Source: Paraburkholderia susongensis (lineage in GTDB: Bacteria; Pseudomonadota; Gammaproteobacteria; Burkholderiales; Burkholderiaceae). Taken from it: 64,000 nucleotides of DNA. Each line of letters starts with the position of its first letter. The first letter of the stretch is position 1. Below the pieces are notes generated by a model, which did not search any database, had not been told where the DNA came from, and worked only from the letters and a program-made list of their open reading frames with translations. The translations under genes and the position numbers were made by a program. The stretch covers positions 806,001 to 870,000 of the forward strand of contig NZ_FXAT01000002.1 of assembly GCF_900177725.1 (NCBI RefSeq). The letters are read 5' to 3'. Of the stretch, positions 42,272 through 52,246 are shown in pieces.

Positions 42272-42642
42272 TGAACCCCCCGTCACGCCGCCGCCGTGCG
42301 GTTGAGCCAGTCGAGCGGGCCGCCCCTGTTGGATTGCCCGTGGATGTCGCGGCCGCCATCGCTGGCGCGACAATCGTGGATCGCGGCATCGCAGACATCG
42401 AGACTGGAGCGCGCCGCACTGTCGTGATGACGGCTGATGGCCGCAGCGCGTTCGACTACGACCGCGCGAAGGCGGCTTCCTGGCTGCGCAGTCGCTGGCC
42501 GCAATTGTCCGCTGAGCATGTAACTGCGGCGTTGGACATGCTGCACGACTGCGTGGTGGCCCGCGCTCACAAACGCGCGTCGGAAGGCGCAGCGCGCAGC
42601 AAATCTGCCTGGGCATCGTGGCCGCTTCGACCGGAGTTTTGA
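42268..42642 (+). CDS. Hypothetical protein in the structural operon
   Basis: A 124-residue protein starting at ATG 42268 within the stop of the capsid-like gene. N terminus Arg-rich (S-R-R-R-R-A-V-E-P-V-E-R), middle V-V-M-T-A-D-G-R-S-A-F-D-Y-D-R, C-terminal helix. Position suggests a head or packaging accessory protein; no family recognised. Confidence 0.6.
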   Translation: MMNPPSRRRRAVEPVERAAPVGLPVDVAAAIAGATIVDRGIADIETGARRTVVMTADGRSAFDYDRAKAASWLRSRWPQLSAEHVTAALDMLHDCVVARAHKRASEGAARSKSAWASWPLRPEF

Positions 42643-42644
42643 CA

Positions 42645-42839
42645 ATGGAAACCATGCAAAAAATCTCTTTCAGCCTGCCAACGGGCCTTCTTCGCGCACT
42701 TGACGCCGAACGCGAGCGCATCGCCTCTGAAACGTTCGTGCCCGTATCGATGAACAGCGCCCTGCGCAGCGTGCTGACGCGCGCGCTGGTGGTGCCGAAG
42801 CAGCAACAAAATGATTTCCAACCGGGCCGCGCGGGTTAA
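42645..42839 (+). CDS. Small ribbon-helix-helix-like protein
   Basis: A 64-residue protein beginning 2 bp after the previous stop. The order beta-strand (K-I-S-F-S-L-P) then two helices (L-L-R-A-L-D-A-E-R-E-R; M-N-S-A-L-R-S-V-L-T-R-A-L) fits the CopG/Arc ribbon-helix-helix fold, so a DNA-binding regulator is plausible. Confidence in the fold is moderate. Confidence 0.55.
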   Translation: METMQKISFSLPTGLLRALDAERERIASETFVPVSMNSALRSVLTRALVVPKQQQNDFQPGRAG

Positions 42840-42978
42840 TACGCGGATGGCGCTGCTCGCGGCGCGCCAATCCTGAAAGTTCGCGAGCGCGGGAATGGGC
42901 GCGCACCGTGATGCTGAAACGCGGCCTTTTTCTTCGCCAGCCTGGGGCCGGAAATGCCAGGTACTACTACACGAAAAC

Positions 42979-43200
42979 ATGAATACAAATCACCCGCAGT
43001 TTTTCATCCAGCAGTGCGCCGAGGTATGCAAGCGCCTGCAGCGTTCGTTGCACACAATCGGTGAGATGCTGGAAGTCGCGCGGCCGGATTCGGCCATCGT
43101 CAGTTCATCGCAGATTCAGCTACGAAAACTCGCTGTCGAACTGGATAACGCGGCCATTCGACTGAATGGCTCGCAACTGACTGATGGCTGCGACGAATGA
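42979..43200 (+). CDS. Hypothetical 73-residue protein
   Basis: Starts at ATG 42979, after a 139-bp gap without a supported gene. Helical composition with two cysteines (Q-Q-C-A-E-V-C-K). Its stop overlaps the next start by ATGA. No family recognised. Confidence 0.55.
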   Translation: MNTNHPQFFIQQCAEVCKRLQRSLHTIGEMLEVARPDSAIVSSSQIQLRKLAVELDNAAIRLNGSQLTDGCDE

Positions 43201-43364
43201 GAGCCTTGCTCGCGAAACTGTTTTCACTCCGCGCCGAACCGACGCCTGAGCGGGCCAAGCCGAAGCGCAAATACAACGCCAAGCGCCGCCATCCGGCACC
43301 GAAGGGCGCACGGCGTATCAATCCCGATCAACCGATCATCGAGCAGGCGCGGGGCAAACGGTGA
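43197..43364 (+). CDS. Short basic protein of 55 residues
   Basis: Very basic (K-P-K-R-K-Y-N-A-K-R-R-H-P; G-A-R-R-I-N), so probably nucleic-acid-associated. It overlaps its neighbours on both sides: ATGA at 43197-43200 and GTGA at 43361-43364. Coupling supports it as real despite its length. Confidence 0.55.
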   Translation: MRALLAKLFSLRAEPTPERAKPKRKYNAKRRHPAPKGARRINPDQPIIEQARGKR

Positions 43365-43861
43365 GTGAAGTTCTCGAACTGGAAGTTTCCGCCGACGTTC
43401 TGGCTGCACTTACCGGCATGTCGCGGCGCTGGGTTTTCGACCGCGCGACGGACGGCACCATTGCGCGCATCGGGCGAGGCAAGTTCATGCTGGGCGAGTC
43501 TTTGCCTGCGCTGATTGCATTCATGACTCGCGGCGAACTGGGCGAGGAAATCGACCGTGCGCGCCTGCGCAAACTGAACGCAGATGCGGCGCGGGCTGAA
43601 CACGAATTGGCAGTCACTCGCGGCGAGTATGCGCCGATTGATGTATTCGAGCGTGCACAGTCGAACATGTGCGCCGTGATTCAAGCCAATATGCGCAGCA
43701 TTCCGCAGCGCGCTGTTATTCAGCTGATAGGCGAGACGAACGAGGCGCTATGGAAGAAGCGAATGCTTGCTGAAATCGATATAGCGCTGACGCAAGCAGG
43801 GAATCCCGAAAACTACACCAAGGAAAGCATCACAAATGAGCAATACGAATCCGAAGATTGA
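43361..43861 (+). CDS. Nu1-like terminase small subunit
   Basis: A 166-residue protein with an N-terminal winged HTH (A-D-V-L-A-A-L-T-G-M-S-R-R-W-V-F-D-R-A; G-R-G-K-F-M-L) and then a helical part (R-A-R-L-R-K-L-N-A-D-A-A-R-A-E-H-E-L-A-V-T-R-G-E spread over about 25 residues; S-I-P-Q-R) that matches the pattern of phage DNA-packaging protein Nu1. It would recognise the element's packaging site and direct a helper's large terminase. Starts with GTG 43361. No large terminase gene accompanies it. Confidence 0.7.
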   Translation: MSEVLELEVSADVLAALTGMSRRWVFDRATDGTIARIGRGKFMLGESLPALIAFMTRGELGEEIDRARLRKLNADAARAEHELAVTRGEYAPIDVFERAQSNMCAVIQANMRSIPQRAVIQLIGETNEALWKKRMLAEIDIALTQAGNPENYTKESITNEQYESED

Positions 43862-44165
43862 CGTTAGCCAGTTCTCGAACATGCCCGCTGTTATGGCTGC
43901 CGCCCGCGAGGCTGCAAAACACCTTGTGCCGACAGCAGAGGAACAGGCGCAGTACGCCGAGCAGGACAAGCGCGATGCGCTGTCGAATGCGCGCCTGCGG
44001 AACGTCGCCGCAGCTTTGGCGCACGAAGCGGCTGACGCGTTGGAACCCGATGCGGGCCAGATGATCGATGACGATACGCGAGAGCGCATCGCTCGTGGCA
44101 TCGCGTTGGCTCTCTATGAAAACATCGGGCCGTTGCACAACCTGGTAGCGAAGGTGGCCGAATGA
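43836..44165 (+). CDS. Hypothetical protein, 109 residues
   Basis: Starts 26 bp inside the end of the Nu1-like gene. Acidic and Ala-rich, mostly helical; no family recognised. Its stop overlaps the next start (ATGA). Position between the packaging and tape-measure genes suggests a tail-assembly chaperone-like role, which is inference only. Confidence 0.6.
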   Translation: MSNTNPKIDVSQFSNMPAVMAAAREAAKHLVPTAEEQAQYAEQDKRDALSNARLRNVAAALAHEAADALEPDAGQMIDDDTRERIARGIALALYENIGPLHNLVAKVAE

Positions 44166-44359
44166 GCAAGCAAACGAAGCGCGCAAAACGCGTACTGAAG
44201 CGAGCGCAGCGGCTCGAAAATCGCATCGACGTAATCATCGGTGCATCGCTGCAAGAACTCGAAGATTCTGTGTCAGCGGCTGAGCAGCTGGTGCGCGAGC
44301 TTGAAATGGATATTGCGGCGATGGAAGCGCAGGACATTCCCCTGGAGGCGCGTCACTGA
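44162..44359 (+). CDS. Short coiled-coil protein, 65 residues
   Basis: Basic N terminus (K-Q-T-K-R-A-K-R-V-L-K-R) followed by a heptad-like acidic segment, so a small coiled coil. It ends 1 nt into the tape-measure start. Tail-assembly chaperones often precede the tape measure at this position, but no slippery sequence is obvious. Confidence 0.55.
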   Translation: MSKQTKRAKRVLKRAQRLENRIDVIIGASLQELEDSVSAAEQLVRELEMDIAAMEAQDIPLEARH

Positions 44360-46425
44360 TGGCAAAAAATCAACGCTTGAACTCGGTCATCCAGATCGGT
44401 GGAGCGATCTCTCCCACGCTGAAGGGCGCCTTCAACACCATCAACAAAAGCATCGGCGGCGTAGGCAAATCGGTACAGGACCTGGAGCGTCGTCAAAAAC
44501 TCCTAGGCCGCTCGATTCGTGAATTCGGGCGAGCCGGCCGCAATGTTGACGGCCTGCGCAATTCGTATGCGAAGCTGACGCAGGAACTGGACCGCACGCG
44601 ACGTGCCCAGGATCGCCTGGCGGCATCCCGCAAGCGCGCAGAAACTATCGTCGGTATTGGCGGCTCTGTCATTCGCGGCGTGGGCGTGGGAGCCGCTGCT
44701 GCCGGCCTGGTTGCGCGCCCGCTGGTCGGCGCTGCGATCAATCGCGAAAACGCTGTCACAGTGATCCGCAACTCTGGCGTCTCGAAAGACGAAGCAGACG
44801 CAATGGTGAAGGCGGCGCAAGACTCCAAGCAGTTCGGCGTGAGCGTAACCAAGGCCGCCGAAACGGTTTCCGAACTGCGCACGGCACTGGGTGATGCGCA
44901 CCACGCAATCGAAGCGTTGCCTACGGCGCTGCAGGCGATTTCCGGGCTCAAGCTGTACGACCGCCTGCACCATACGGATATGGCATCGGGCGATTCCGCC
45001 TATCAACTCGTGAAGATTGCCGAAGAGCGCGGCGGCGCGACTGACCCGGCTTCGATGCGCCGCAAATCCGATTGGGCGTTCAGGTCGGTGACAGGAAGCA
45101 ACGGCAAGGTTGGTGTTGGCGACCTGCTGACGGCTGTGCGCGCCGGCAAGGGTGCGGTTCAGGCGATGGATGACGAAGCCCTGTTCGGCGACACTTTTCT
45201 CATGCAGTCGATGGGCCCTGATCGATTCGGGACGAGCAGCAGCACTTGGGTCAACGCCTGGATAGGAGGCCACCAGACACACGGCGCGTTCGATCACATG
45301 ATGCAGTTGGGACTGCTCAACCGCAACGGCGTCAAGTTCGACAAAACCGGCAAGGTAAAAACTGTCTCTCCTGACGCTCTGGTGGACGCAAAGGGTTTCT
45401 TGCGCGACCCGCAGAAATGGGTCGATGAGCATTTGATTCCGCTCGCGAAGAAACAGGGCGTTGATCTTAGCGACCCGGCCGCCCTGCTGAAGTTCGCGAA
45501 CGCGATTGCGTCGAATCCGAACGTTGCAAACATGATCGTTAGCCGGATGCGCTTCGATGCAAACATTTGGAAAGATAGAAGGAACGTTGCCCAAGCGAAC
45601 GGCATCGACGCGTCAGACCAGGCGAACAGGAACTCCACGGCCGGAAAGATGGACAACGCCCGCGCCCGTCTGGAGGACGCGCAAACGCGTATGGGAACCG
45701 TTCTGCTGCCAGCGTTCACGAGCGCGATGGAGAGCGCTGCATCAGCACTGGAGGCGCTGAACAGGTTCGCCGATGAGTCGCCGACGGCGTTCAAGTTTGC
45801 TACGGTCGCTTTCGTCGGGCTCACTGGCGCCGTTGCTGCCCTTACCGTGGCTGGCGGCGTGTCGAAGCTGGCGACAATCGGGCTTACTACTGCGATGACC
45901 ACGCTGGGCGGATCGATGGACACGACAGCGGGAGCAGCTGGGCGAGCGTCAACGGGCCTGATGGGCTTCCTGGGCAAGCTGGGCCTGGTGGGCGTATTGG
46001 CAACGGGTGCACTGGCCGCAGCGAAGGCCGCAGGGCTGCCAGACGTTGACGAAAAGAAAGGCATCGCCGACGTGCGCGCAGGCAAGTGGCTGGTGGCGTC
46101 TGCGCACATGAACCCGCTGGACTTCGCGCGCGCCACGGCGGCCCGATTCGCAGGCCGATCGAACGACGAGATTGCAACGTCGATGGCGAACGGCGAGAAC
46201 CCGGCGAACCCCACGCCCAAAGCGCCCCCAATGAAGGCGCCACCGATGGCGACAGCGCGGAGTGCCCCGCCCGTGATCGAGCACACTGTGAACGTTGGCG
46301 GCATCACAGTGAACGCCGCGCCGACGCAATCTGTGCATGACCTGGGTGTCGAGGTTATCCGCCAGCTGAACAGGCATACCGCCGTGAAGCAGCGTAGTGC
46401 GATGTACGACGGCAGCGACCATTAG
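44359..46425 (+). CDS. Phage tail tape-measure-like protein
   Basis: A 688-residue protein with an N-terminal coiled-coil part (Q-D-L-E-R-R-Q-K-L-L-G; L-T-Q-E-L-D-R-T-R-R-A-Q-D-R-L near residues 40-90), a glycine/alanine hydrophobic section (G-G-S-V-I-R-G-V-G-V-G-A-A-A-A-G-L), a helical middle, further hydrophobic stretches at about 490-560, and a Pro-rich C terminus. The order is that of tail tape-measure proteins. At about 1.5 angstroms per residue such a protein would set a tail near 100 nm. No tail tube or baseplate gene accompanies it, so it would have to work with a helper's tail. Confidence 0.75.
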   Translation: MAKNQRLNSVIQIGGAISPTLKGAFNTINKSIGGVGKSVQDLERRQKLLGRSIREFGRAGRNVDGLRNSYAKLTQELDRTRRAQDRLAASRKRAETIVGIGGSVIRGVGVGAAAAGLVARPLVGAAINRENAVTVIRNSGVSKDEADAMVKAAQDSKQFGVSVTKAAETVSELRTALGDAHHAIEALPTALQAISGLKLYDRLHHTDMASGDSAYQLVKIAEERGGATDPASMRRKSDWAFRSVTGSNGKVGVGDLLTAVRAGKGAVQAMDDEALFGDTFLMQSMGPDRFGTSSSTWVNAWIGGHQTHGAFDHMMQLGLLNRNGVKFDKTGKVKTVSPDALVDAKGFLRDPQKWVDEHLIPLAKKQGVDLSDPAALLKFANAIASNPNVANMIVSRMRFDANIWKDRRNVAQANGIDASDQANRNSTAGKMDNARARLEDAQTRMGTVLLPAFTSAMESAASALEALNRFADESPTAFKFATVAFVGLTGAVAALTVAGGVSKLATIGLTTAMTTLGGSMDTTAGAAGRASTGLMGFLGKLGLVGVLATGALAAAKAAGLPDVDEKKGIADVRAGKWLVASAHMNPLDFARATAARFAGRSNDEIATSMANGENPANPTPKAPPMKAPPMATARSAPPVIEHTVNVGGITVNAAPTQSVHDLGVEVIRQLNRHTAVKQRSAMYDGSDH

Positions 46426-46450
46426 CGCGACGAAGGCCGTAAAAGACAAA

Positions 46451-46477
46451 AGCCCCGCCGATATGGTGGGGCTTTTT
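46451..46477 (+). terminator. Intrinsic terminator after the tape-measure gene
   Basis: AGCCCCGCC pairs with GGTGGGGCT over a 5-base loop, then four T. Ends the structural operon. Confidence 0.85.
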
Positions 46478-46501
46478 GCTTTACTGCACCGTATTTCGCC
46501 A

Positions 46502-46520
46502 CGTATGTAGAAGCGTATGT
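46502..46520. repeat. Integrase arm-type sites, right end
   Basis: CGTATGT at 46502-46508 and 46514-46520, with the same spacing as the left pair at 36902-36920. It is 51 bp inside attR. Confidence 0.6.
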
Positions 46521-46570
46521 ACGGAATTGTTCGCCAGTAAAAGTGCTTACAAAACAGCACCTTACATACC

Positions 46571-46588
46571 GTACTGGCGGAGAGACGG
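46571..46588. repeat. attR core inside tRNA-Ser
   Basis: GTACTGGCGGAGAGACGG, identical to 36764-36781. From 46575 on it is the 3' end of the tRNA gene. The element restores an intact tRNA. Confidence 0.85.
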
Positions 46589-46665
46589 GGATTCGAACCC
46601 CGGATAGGTTATTAACCTATACACGCTTTCCAGGCGTGCGACTTAAACCGCTCATCCATCTCTCC
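46575..46665 (-). tRNA. tRNA-Ser (anticodon GGA)
   Basis: On the minus strand a 91-nt class II tRNA. Acceptor stem GGAGAGA pairs with TCTCTCC followed by discriminator G and encoded CCA. The anticodon stem CACGC/GCGTG encloses CTGGAAA, giving anticodon GGA. A long variable arm (TATAGGTTAATAACCTAT) and T-arm GGGGTTCGAATCCCC are present, as expected for serine. Its 3' end is the attachment site of the neighbouring element. Confidence 0.95.
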
Positions 46666-46736
46666 GGCGGGGAGCCGAATTATAGCAAACTTCGCGCCCT
46701 ACGCTACACCCCCAGCCACTTCCCCGCGCAAACCGC

Positions 46737-48755
46737 CTAGGGATGCCGAATGTAGTCCACCAGCGCGATCGTATAAGCATCCGGCTTGCGGTCGATCAGG
46801 CTCACGCCGATCGCCACCAGAAACCCCGCCGGCACCCCGAACACACCCGAGCTGATCGGCTCGATGCCGAACCAGCGCGCGCCCGTGAAGCCCGTCATCT
46901 GCGTGAAGAACGGATACGTCGACACGATGTAGTAGATGCACACGACGAGCCCCGCCACCATGCCCGCCACCGCGCCGAGCCGCGTCGTGCGTTTCCAGAA
47001 CACGCCGAGCACGAGCACCGGGAACAGGCTCGACGCCGCCAGCGAAAACGCCGCGCCGACCAGAAACAGAATATTGCCGGTATTCAACGACGCCACGTAC
47101 GACGCAAACAGCGCCACCCCGAGCAGCAGAATCTTCGAGATCGTCACGCGCCGCTGGCTCGACGCACCGGGATCGACCATGTGGTAATACACGTCGTGCG
47201 ACAGCGCATTCGCGATCGTCAGCAGCAGACCATCCGCGGTCGACAGCGCCGCGGCGAGCGCGCCGGCCGCGATCAGGCCCGACATCACATACGGCAGCCC
47301 CGCGATCTCCGGCGCGGCAAGCACGACCATGTCCGGCTGCATCTGGATCTCGCTCCAGCGCACGATACCGTCGCCGTTCGTATCGGCGAGGCTGATGAGG
47401 CTCGGCTCGACCTTGCGCCATTGCATGAGCCATTGCGGCAGATCGGCGAAGTGGTGGCCGACGAGATTCGTCAGAATCTCGTACTTGATCAGCACGGCGA
47501 GCACAGGCACGGTCAGATAGAACAGCGCGACGAAGAAGAGCGTCCAGCCGACCGAGCGGCGCGCCGACGCGACCGAGGTCGTCGTGTTGTAGCGCGTGAG
47601 GATATGCGGCAAGCTCGCCGTGCCGAGCGAGAGGCACAGCAGCAGCGAAAGAAAGTTGCGCGTGTGCGTGCTGCGGTCTTCATCGCCGACAGCGGGAAAC
47701 GGCTCGTGCATCGGCACCGGCGCGGCCGCGCGCATGAGCATGTCCTCGCGCTGCTGGGTCCAGACGATCTGCGCGGCGGCGGCATCGCGCGGAAACTGCT
47801 CGAGCGCTCGTTCGCGTTCCTTGATCTCGCGCAACGGACCATTGTGGCGGCGCAGATCGGCCACTTCCTGCGTGAGCCGCTGCTTCTCGTCGGCGAACGA
47901 TTGCGGCAGCGTGTCGAGCCGCAACTGCATCAGCGCGGCGCGGCGTCGATAGTCGTCGCGCACGCGCTGTTCGAGCGGCGCGTCGCGCACTTCTTTCTCG
48001 AGCCCTTCCATGCGCTCCATCAAACGTCCGTAGTTGAACTGCGGCACCCAGCCGAGGCCGTCCTTGTGCGCGATCATCGATACAGGTATCAGGATGGCGG
48101 CGATCAGGATGATGTACTGCGCGACCTGGGTCCACGTGACCGCGCGCATGCCGCCGAGAAACGAGCACACGAGAATGCCCGCGAGTCCGCAGAAAATGCC
48201 GACCGCGAAATCGACACCGATAAAACGCGTCGCGATCAAACCCACGCCCTGAATCTGCGCGACCAGATAAACGAACGAGCACAGGATCGCGGCAAGCGCC
48301 GCGAGTCCGCGCACCGCGTTGCTCGAAAAACGCGTGCCGAGAAAATCGGGAATCGTGTAGCGCGCGAGCTTGCGCACATACGGCGCGAGCAGGAACGCGA
48401 CGAGACAGTAGCCGCCCGTCCAACCCATCAGATACGCGAGGCCGTCGTAGCCGGTCGCGTAGATCGAGCCGGCAAGACCGATGAACGACGCGGCCGAAAG
48501 CCAGTCGGCCGCGGTCGCCATGCCGTTGAACGCCGACGGCACGCGCCGCCCCGCCACGTAGTATTCGACCAGATCGGAGGTGCGCGACAGCACGCCGATC
48601 ACCGCATACACCGCGATCGGCACGAACAGGAACACGTAGCCGATCCACACGCCGGGTCCAGTGGTGCGCTCGATACGCCACATCACGTAGACGAAGAGCA
48701 GAAAGCCGAGCGTATAGAGCGCGTACGAGCGGATCAGCCGGTGCGTGAGCTTCAT
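46737..48755 (-). CDS. Sodium:solute symporter, VC_2705-type, with inserted domain
   Basis: A 672-residue Na+:solute symporter of the SSS family, larger than ActP-like members. TM segments flank a hydrophilic insertion at about 244-345 that is strongly charged and heptad-like (coiled coil), and a second extramembrane loop at about 440-470 contains D458-x-N-x-D-x-I-x-R-x-x-E469, a canonical EF-hand calcium loop. It probably takes up acetate or a similar short organic acid: it is 4 bp after the small-subunit DUF4212 gene and near acs. Confidence 0.87.
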   Translation of the reverse strand: MKLTHRLIRSYALYTLGFLLFVYVMWRIERTTGPGVWIGYVFLFVPIAVYAVIGVLSRTSDLVEYYVAGRRVPSAFNGMATAADWLSAASFIGLAGSIYATGYDGLAYLMGWTGGYCLVAFLLAPYVRKLARYTIPDFLGTRFSSNAVRGLAALAAILCSFVYLVAQIQGVGLIATRFIGVDFAVGIFCGLAGILVCSFLGGMRAVTWTQVAQYIILIAAILIPVSMIAHKDGLGWVPQFNYGRLMERMEGLEKEVRDAPLEQRVRDDYRRRAALMQLRLDTLPQSFADEKQRLTQEVADLRRHNGPLREIKERERALEQFPRDAAAAQIVWTQQREDMLMRAAAPVPMHEPFPAVGDEDRSTHTRNFLSLLLCLSLGTASLPHILTRYNTTTSVASARRSVGWTLFFVALFYLTVPVLAVLIKYEILTNLVGHHFADLPQWLMQWRKVEPSLISLADTNGDGIVRWSEIQMQPDMVVLAAPEIAGLPYVMSGLIAAGALAAALSTADGLLLTIANALSHDVYYHMVDPGASSQRRVTISKILLLGVALFASYVASLNTGNILFLVGAAFSLAASSLFPVLVLGVFWKRTTRLGAVAGMVAGLVVCIYYIVSTYPFFTQMTGFTGARWFGIEPISSGVFGVPAGFLVAIGVSLIDRKPDAYTIALVDYIRHP

Positions 48756-48759
48756 CGGC

Positions 48760-49176
48760 TCAGCGTCCGCGCGCGGCGGGCGCGTTTGCGTCGGCGCTCG
48801 CGCCGGCTGTGCTATTGCCCGTGGAATCGGCGTTGGCGCGCTGCTTCGAATCCGCTTCGAGCGCGCGCTGCAACTGGCGGTCGGCGCGCTGCATCAGCAC
48901 GATATACACGACGATCAGCGCGAGGTAGATCAGGATCGCGCCCTGCGCGCCGAAATAGAACGGCAGCCTGAAGCCGCCTACGCGTATCTGCGCGAGCGTC
49001 GGCGCGAGCAGCGGCAGCACGAACGACACGATGAAGCCGAGGGTCATCAGCGCCGCGATCAGCACGAGGTTGAAACGCCAGTACTTGCGATGCGCAAGCG
49101 CCATCGCCGCCGAGACCGGTGGCGGTTCGGGCGCGGGGTTCAGCGTGGCGTGGGAGGAAGGGTGTGGCGCGGTCAT
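48760..49176 (-). CDS. DUF4212 symporter small subunit
   Basis: A 138-residue protein with two membrane segments (about 45-65 and 85-105) containing H-R-K-Y-W-R-F-N-L-V and P-F-Y-F-G-A-Q-G, hallmarks of the DUF4212 family that accompanies VC_2705-type symporters. ATG 49176 is used; ATG at M-A-L-A-H-R-K-Y-W is also possible. It is immediately upstream of the symporter gene and probably forms a complex with it. Confidence 0.85.
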   Translation of the reverse strand: MTAPHPSSHATLNPAPEPPPVSAAMALAHRKYWRFNLVLIAALMTLGFIVSFVLPLLAPTLAQIRVGGFRLPFYFGAQGAILIYLALIVVYIVLMQRADRQLQRALEADSKQRANADSTGNSTAGASADANAPAARGR

Positions 49177-49379
49177 GCGCCTATGTATCAAAAAGGCATC
49201 GGGCAGGCAATCGGGATTGTCCGCGCGACGATGCCGCTCAGGCGGGTTGGCTCGATCTGATTCGCTCGACCCGAAGCCTCTCGAATCAGTGATGAGCGGG
49301 TCTGCGCATCGCAACCGGGAGCGTATCGACAACACACTCCCGCCGCTTGCGCAGCCCCGCTCGCGACATCAAAGCCTGC

Positions 49380-51362
<1,983 letters not shown>

Positions 51363-52246
51363 CGACAACCCCTTGGTGAAGATGAAACGTAAAACCCGTA
51401 CCGGCGCGCGTGGCGCACCTTATCCTGTTGACGCCGCAACGAACGGCGCTGCCTCCCGCTCTCCCACTCCCGCCGCGCCGCCGAGCGTACCCGTGCGGCA
51501 ATGCAGCATCGATGCGTGCAGGCAGGCTGGCCGTTCTGCCCGAACTTGCAGGCTCAAAGATAAGCGCTGCAACTTACCGGCCACTTACGCGCCCGGCGTT
51601 GAACGACGAGCGAAAACCCTTATACCTTCGACCTGGACCTTCCATGACCTTAGGCGCTCGCCGGACAGCACGCGCGGCGAACACGCGGCCCATCCGGCAA
51701 TGCGCAGCGATGCTGCGCCACGCGTCATACTGCATTGGCTCATCGAGTCCTGCACACGATGAACACATCGCATATCGCGATCCCATCCGCATGCAACGCT
51801 TTCCCGCCGTGCCCAACTGTACCCGAGCGTCGTGCTTTTACGCTGGCTTGCACGGCCTCTTACAATGCTAACTGAACTAGCCGTCCGGATTCCAGCTTGA
51901 ATCGCGACGGCCTGTTTCTTCACGGCGCCCCGTCCCGCATGCGCCCCTCGGGTCCTGCTCACGTCCGCCTCATGTGCCCTCGCCGGCCTTTCATCTGCCC
52001 GCCGCGCGGCAGCCAATTCGACCGACGCTGTACAATAGCGCGCCCGACGCGGGTTTCGCGGCCTTTCGTGGCCGTGTAGCACACCGTCGGCGCCTGGTTT
52101 GCGTGCCGGGCGCGCCTTCGAGCCGGATGCTCGAACCGTCTCCCGATCCGCGAGCCTGACTCATGTGCGCCAGCGGCATGCCGTCCGGCGCATTGGTCCG
52201 TGTTCCGTCATCCGCGTTTCATCTGCATTTCATCTGACTCTTGCCC
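51363..52246. other. 884-bp gap between acs and the UPF0114 gene
   Basis: A long gene-free stretch between divergent genes. Frames are present on both strands but without ribosome-binding sites or recognisable proteins. Sequence resembling a -10 element (TACAAT) occurs at about 52029-52034 and again at 51862-51867, so one or both promoters probably lie here. No repeat or RNA recognised. Confidence 0.4.

Larger units (their letters stand above)
36764..46588. mobile_element. 9.8-kb satellite-like integrative element in tRNA-Ser
   Basis: An element bounded by an 18-bp direct repeat (36764-36781 and 46571-46588). The right copy is inside the 3' end of tRNA-Ser(GGA). Inside each end lies a pair of CGTATGT sites with identical 12-bp spacing. 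Contents: tyrosine integrase, AlpA, two small proteins, VapE-type helicase, repeat-rich candidate origin, capsid-like protein, small proteins, Nu1-like terminase small subunit, tape-measure protein, with terminators after each block. No large terminase, portal, protease, tail-tube, baseplate or lysis gene. I infer a phage satellite rather than a complete or decayed prophage, because the operons are compact, their stops overlap starts, and no broken frames are seen. Confidence 0.85.

Noticed and set aside
51363..52246. Frames of 100-165 codons in the long acs/UPF0114 gap
   Set aside because: Composition is like other shadow frames (Arg/Ala/Ser-rich), and none has a recognised domain.
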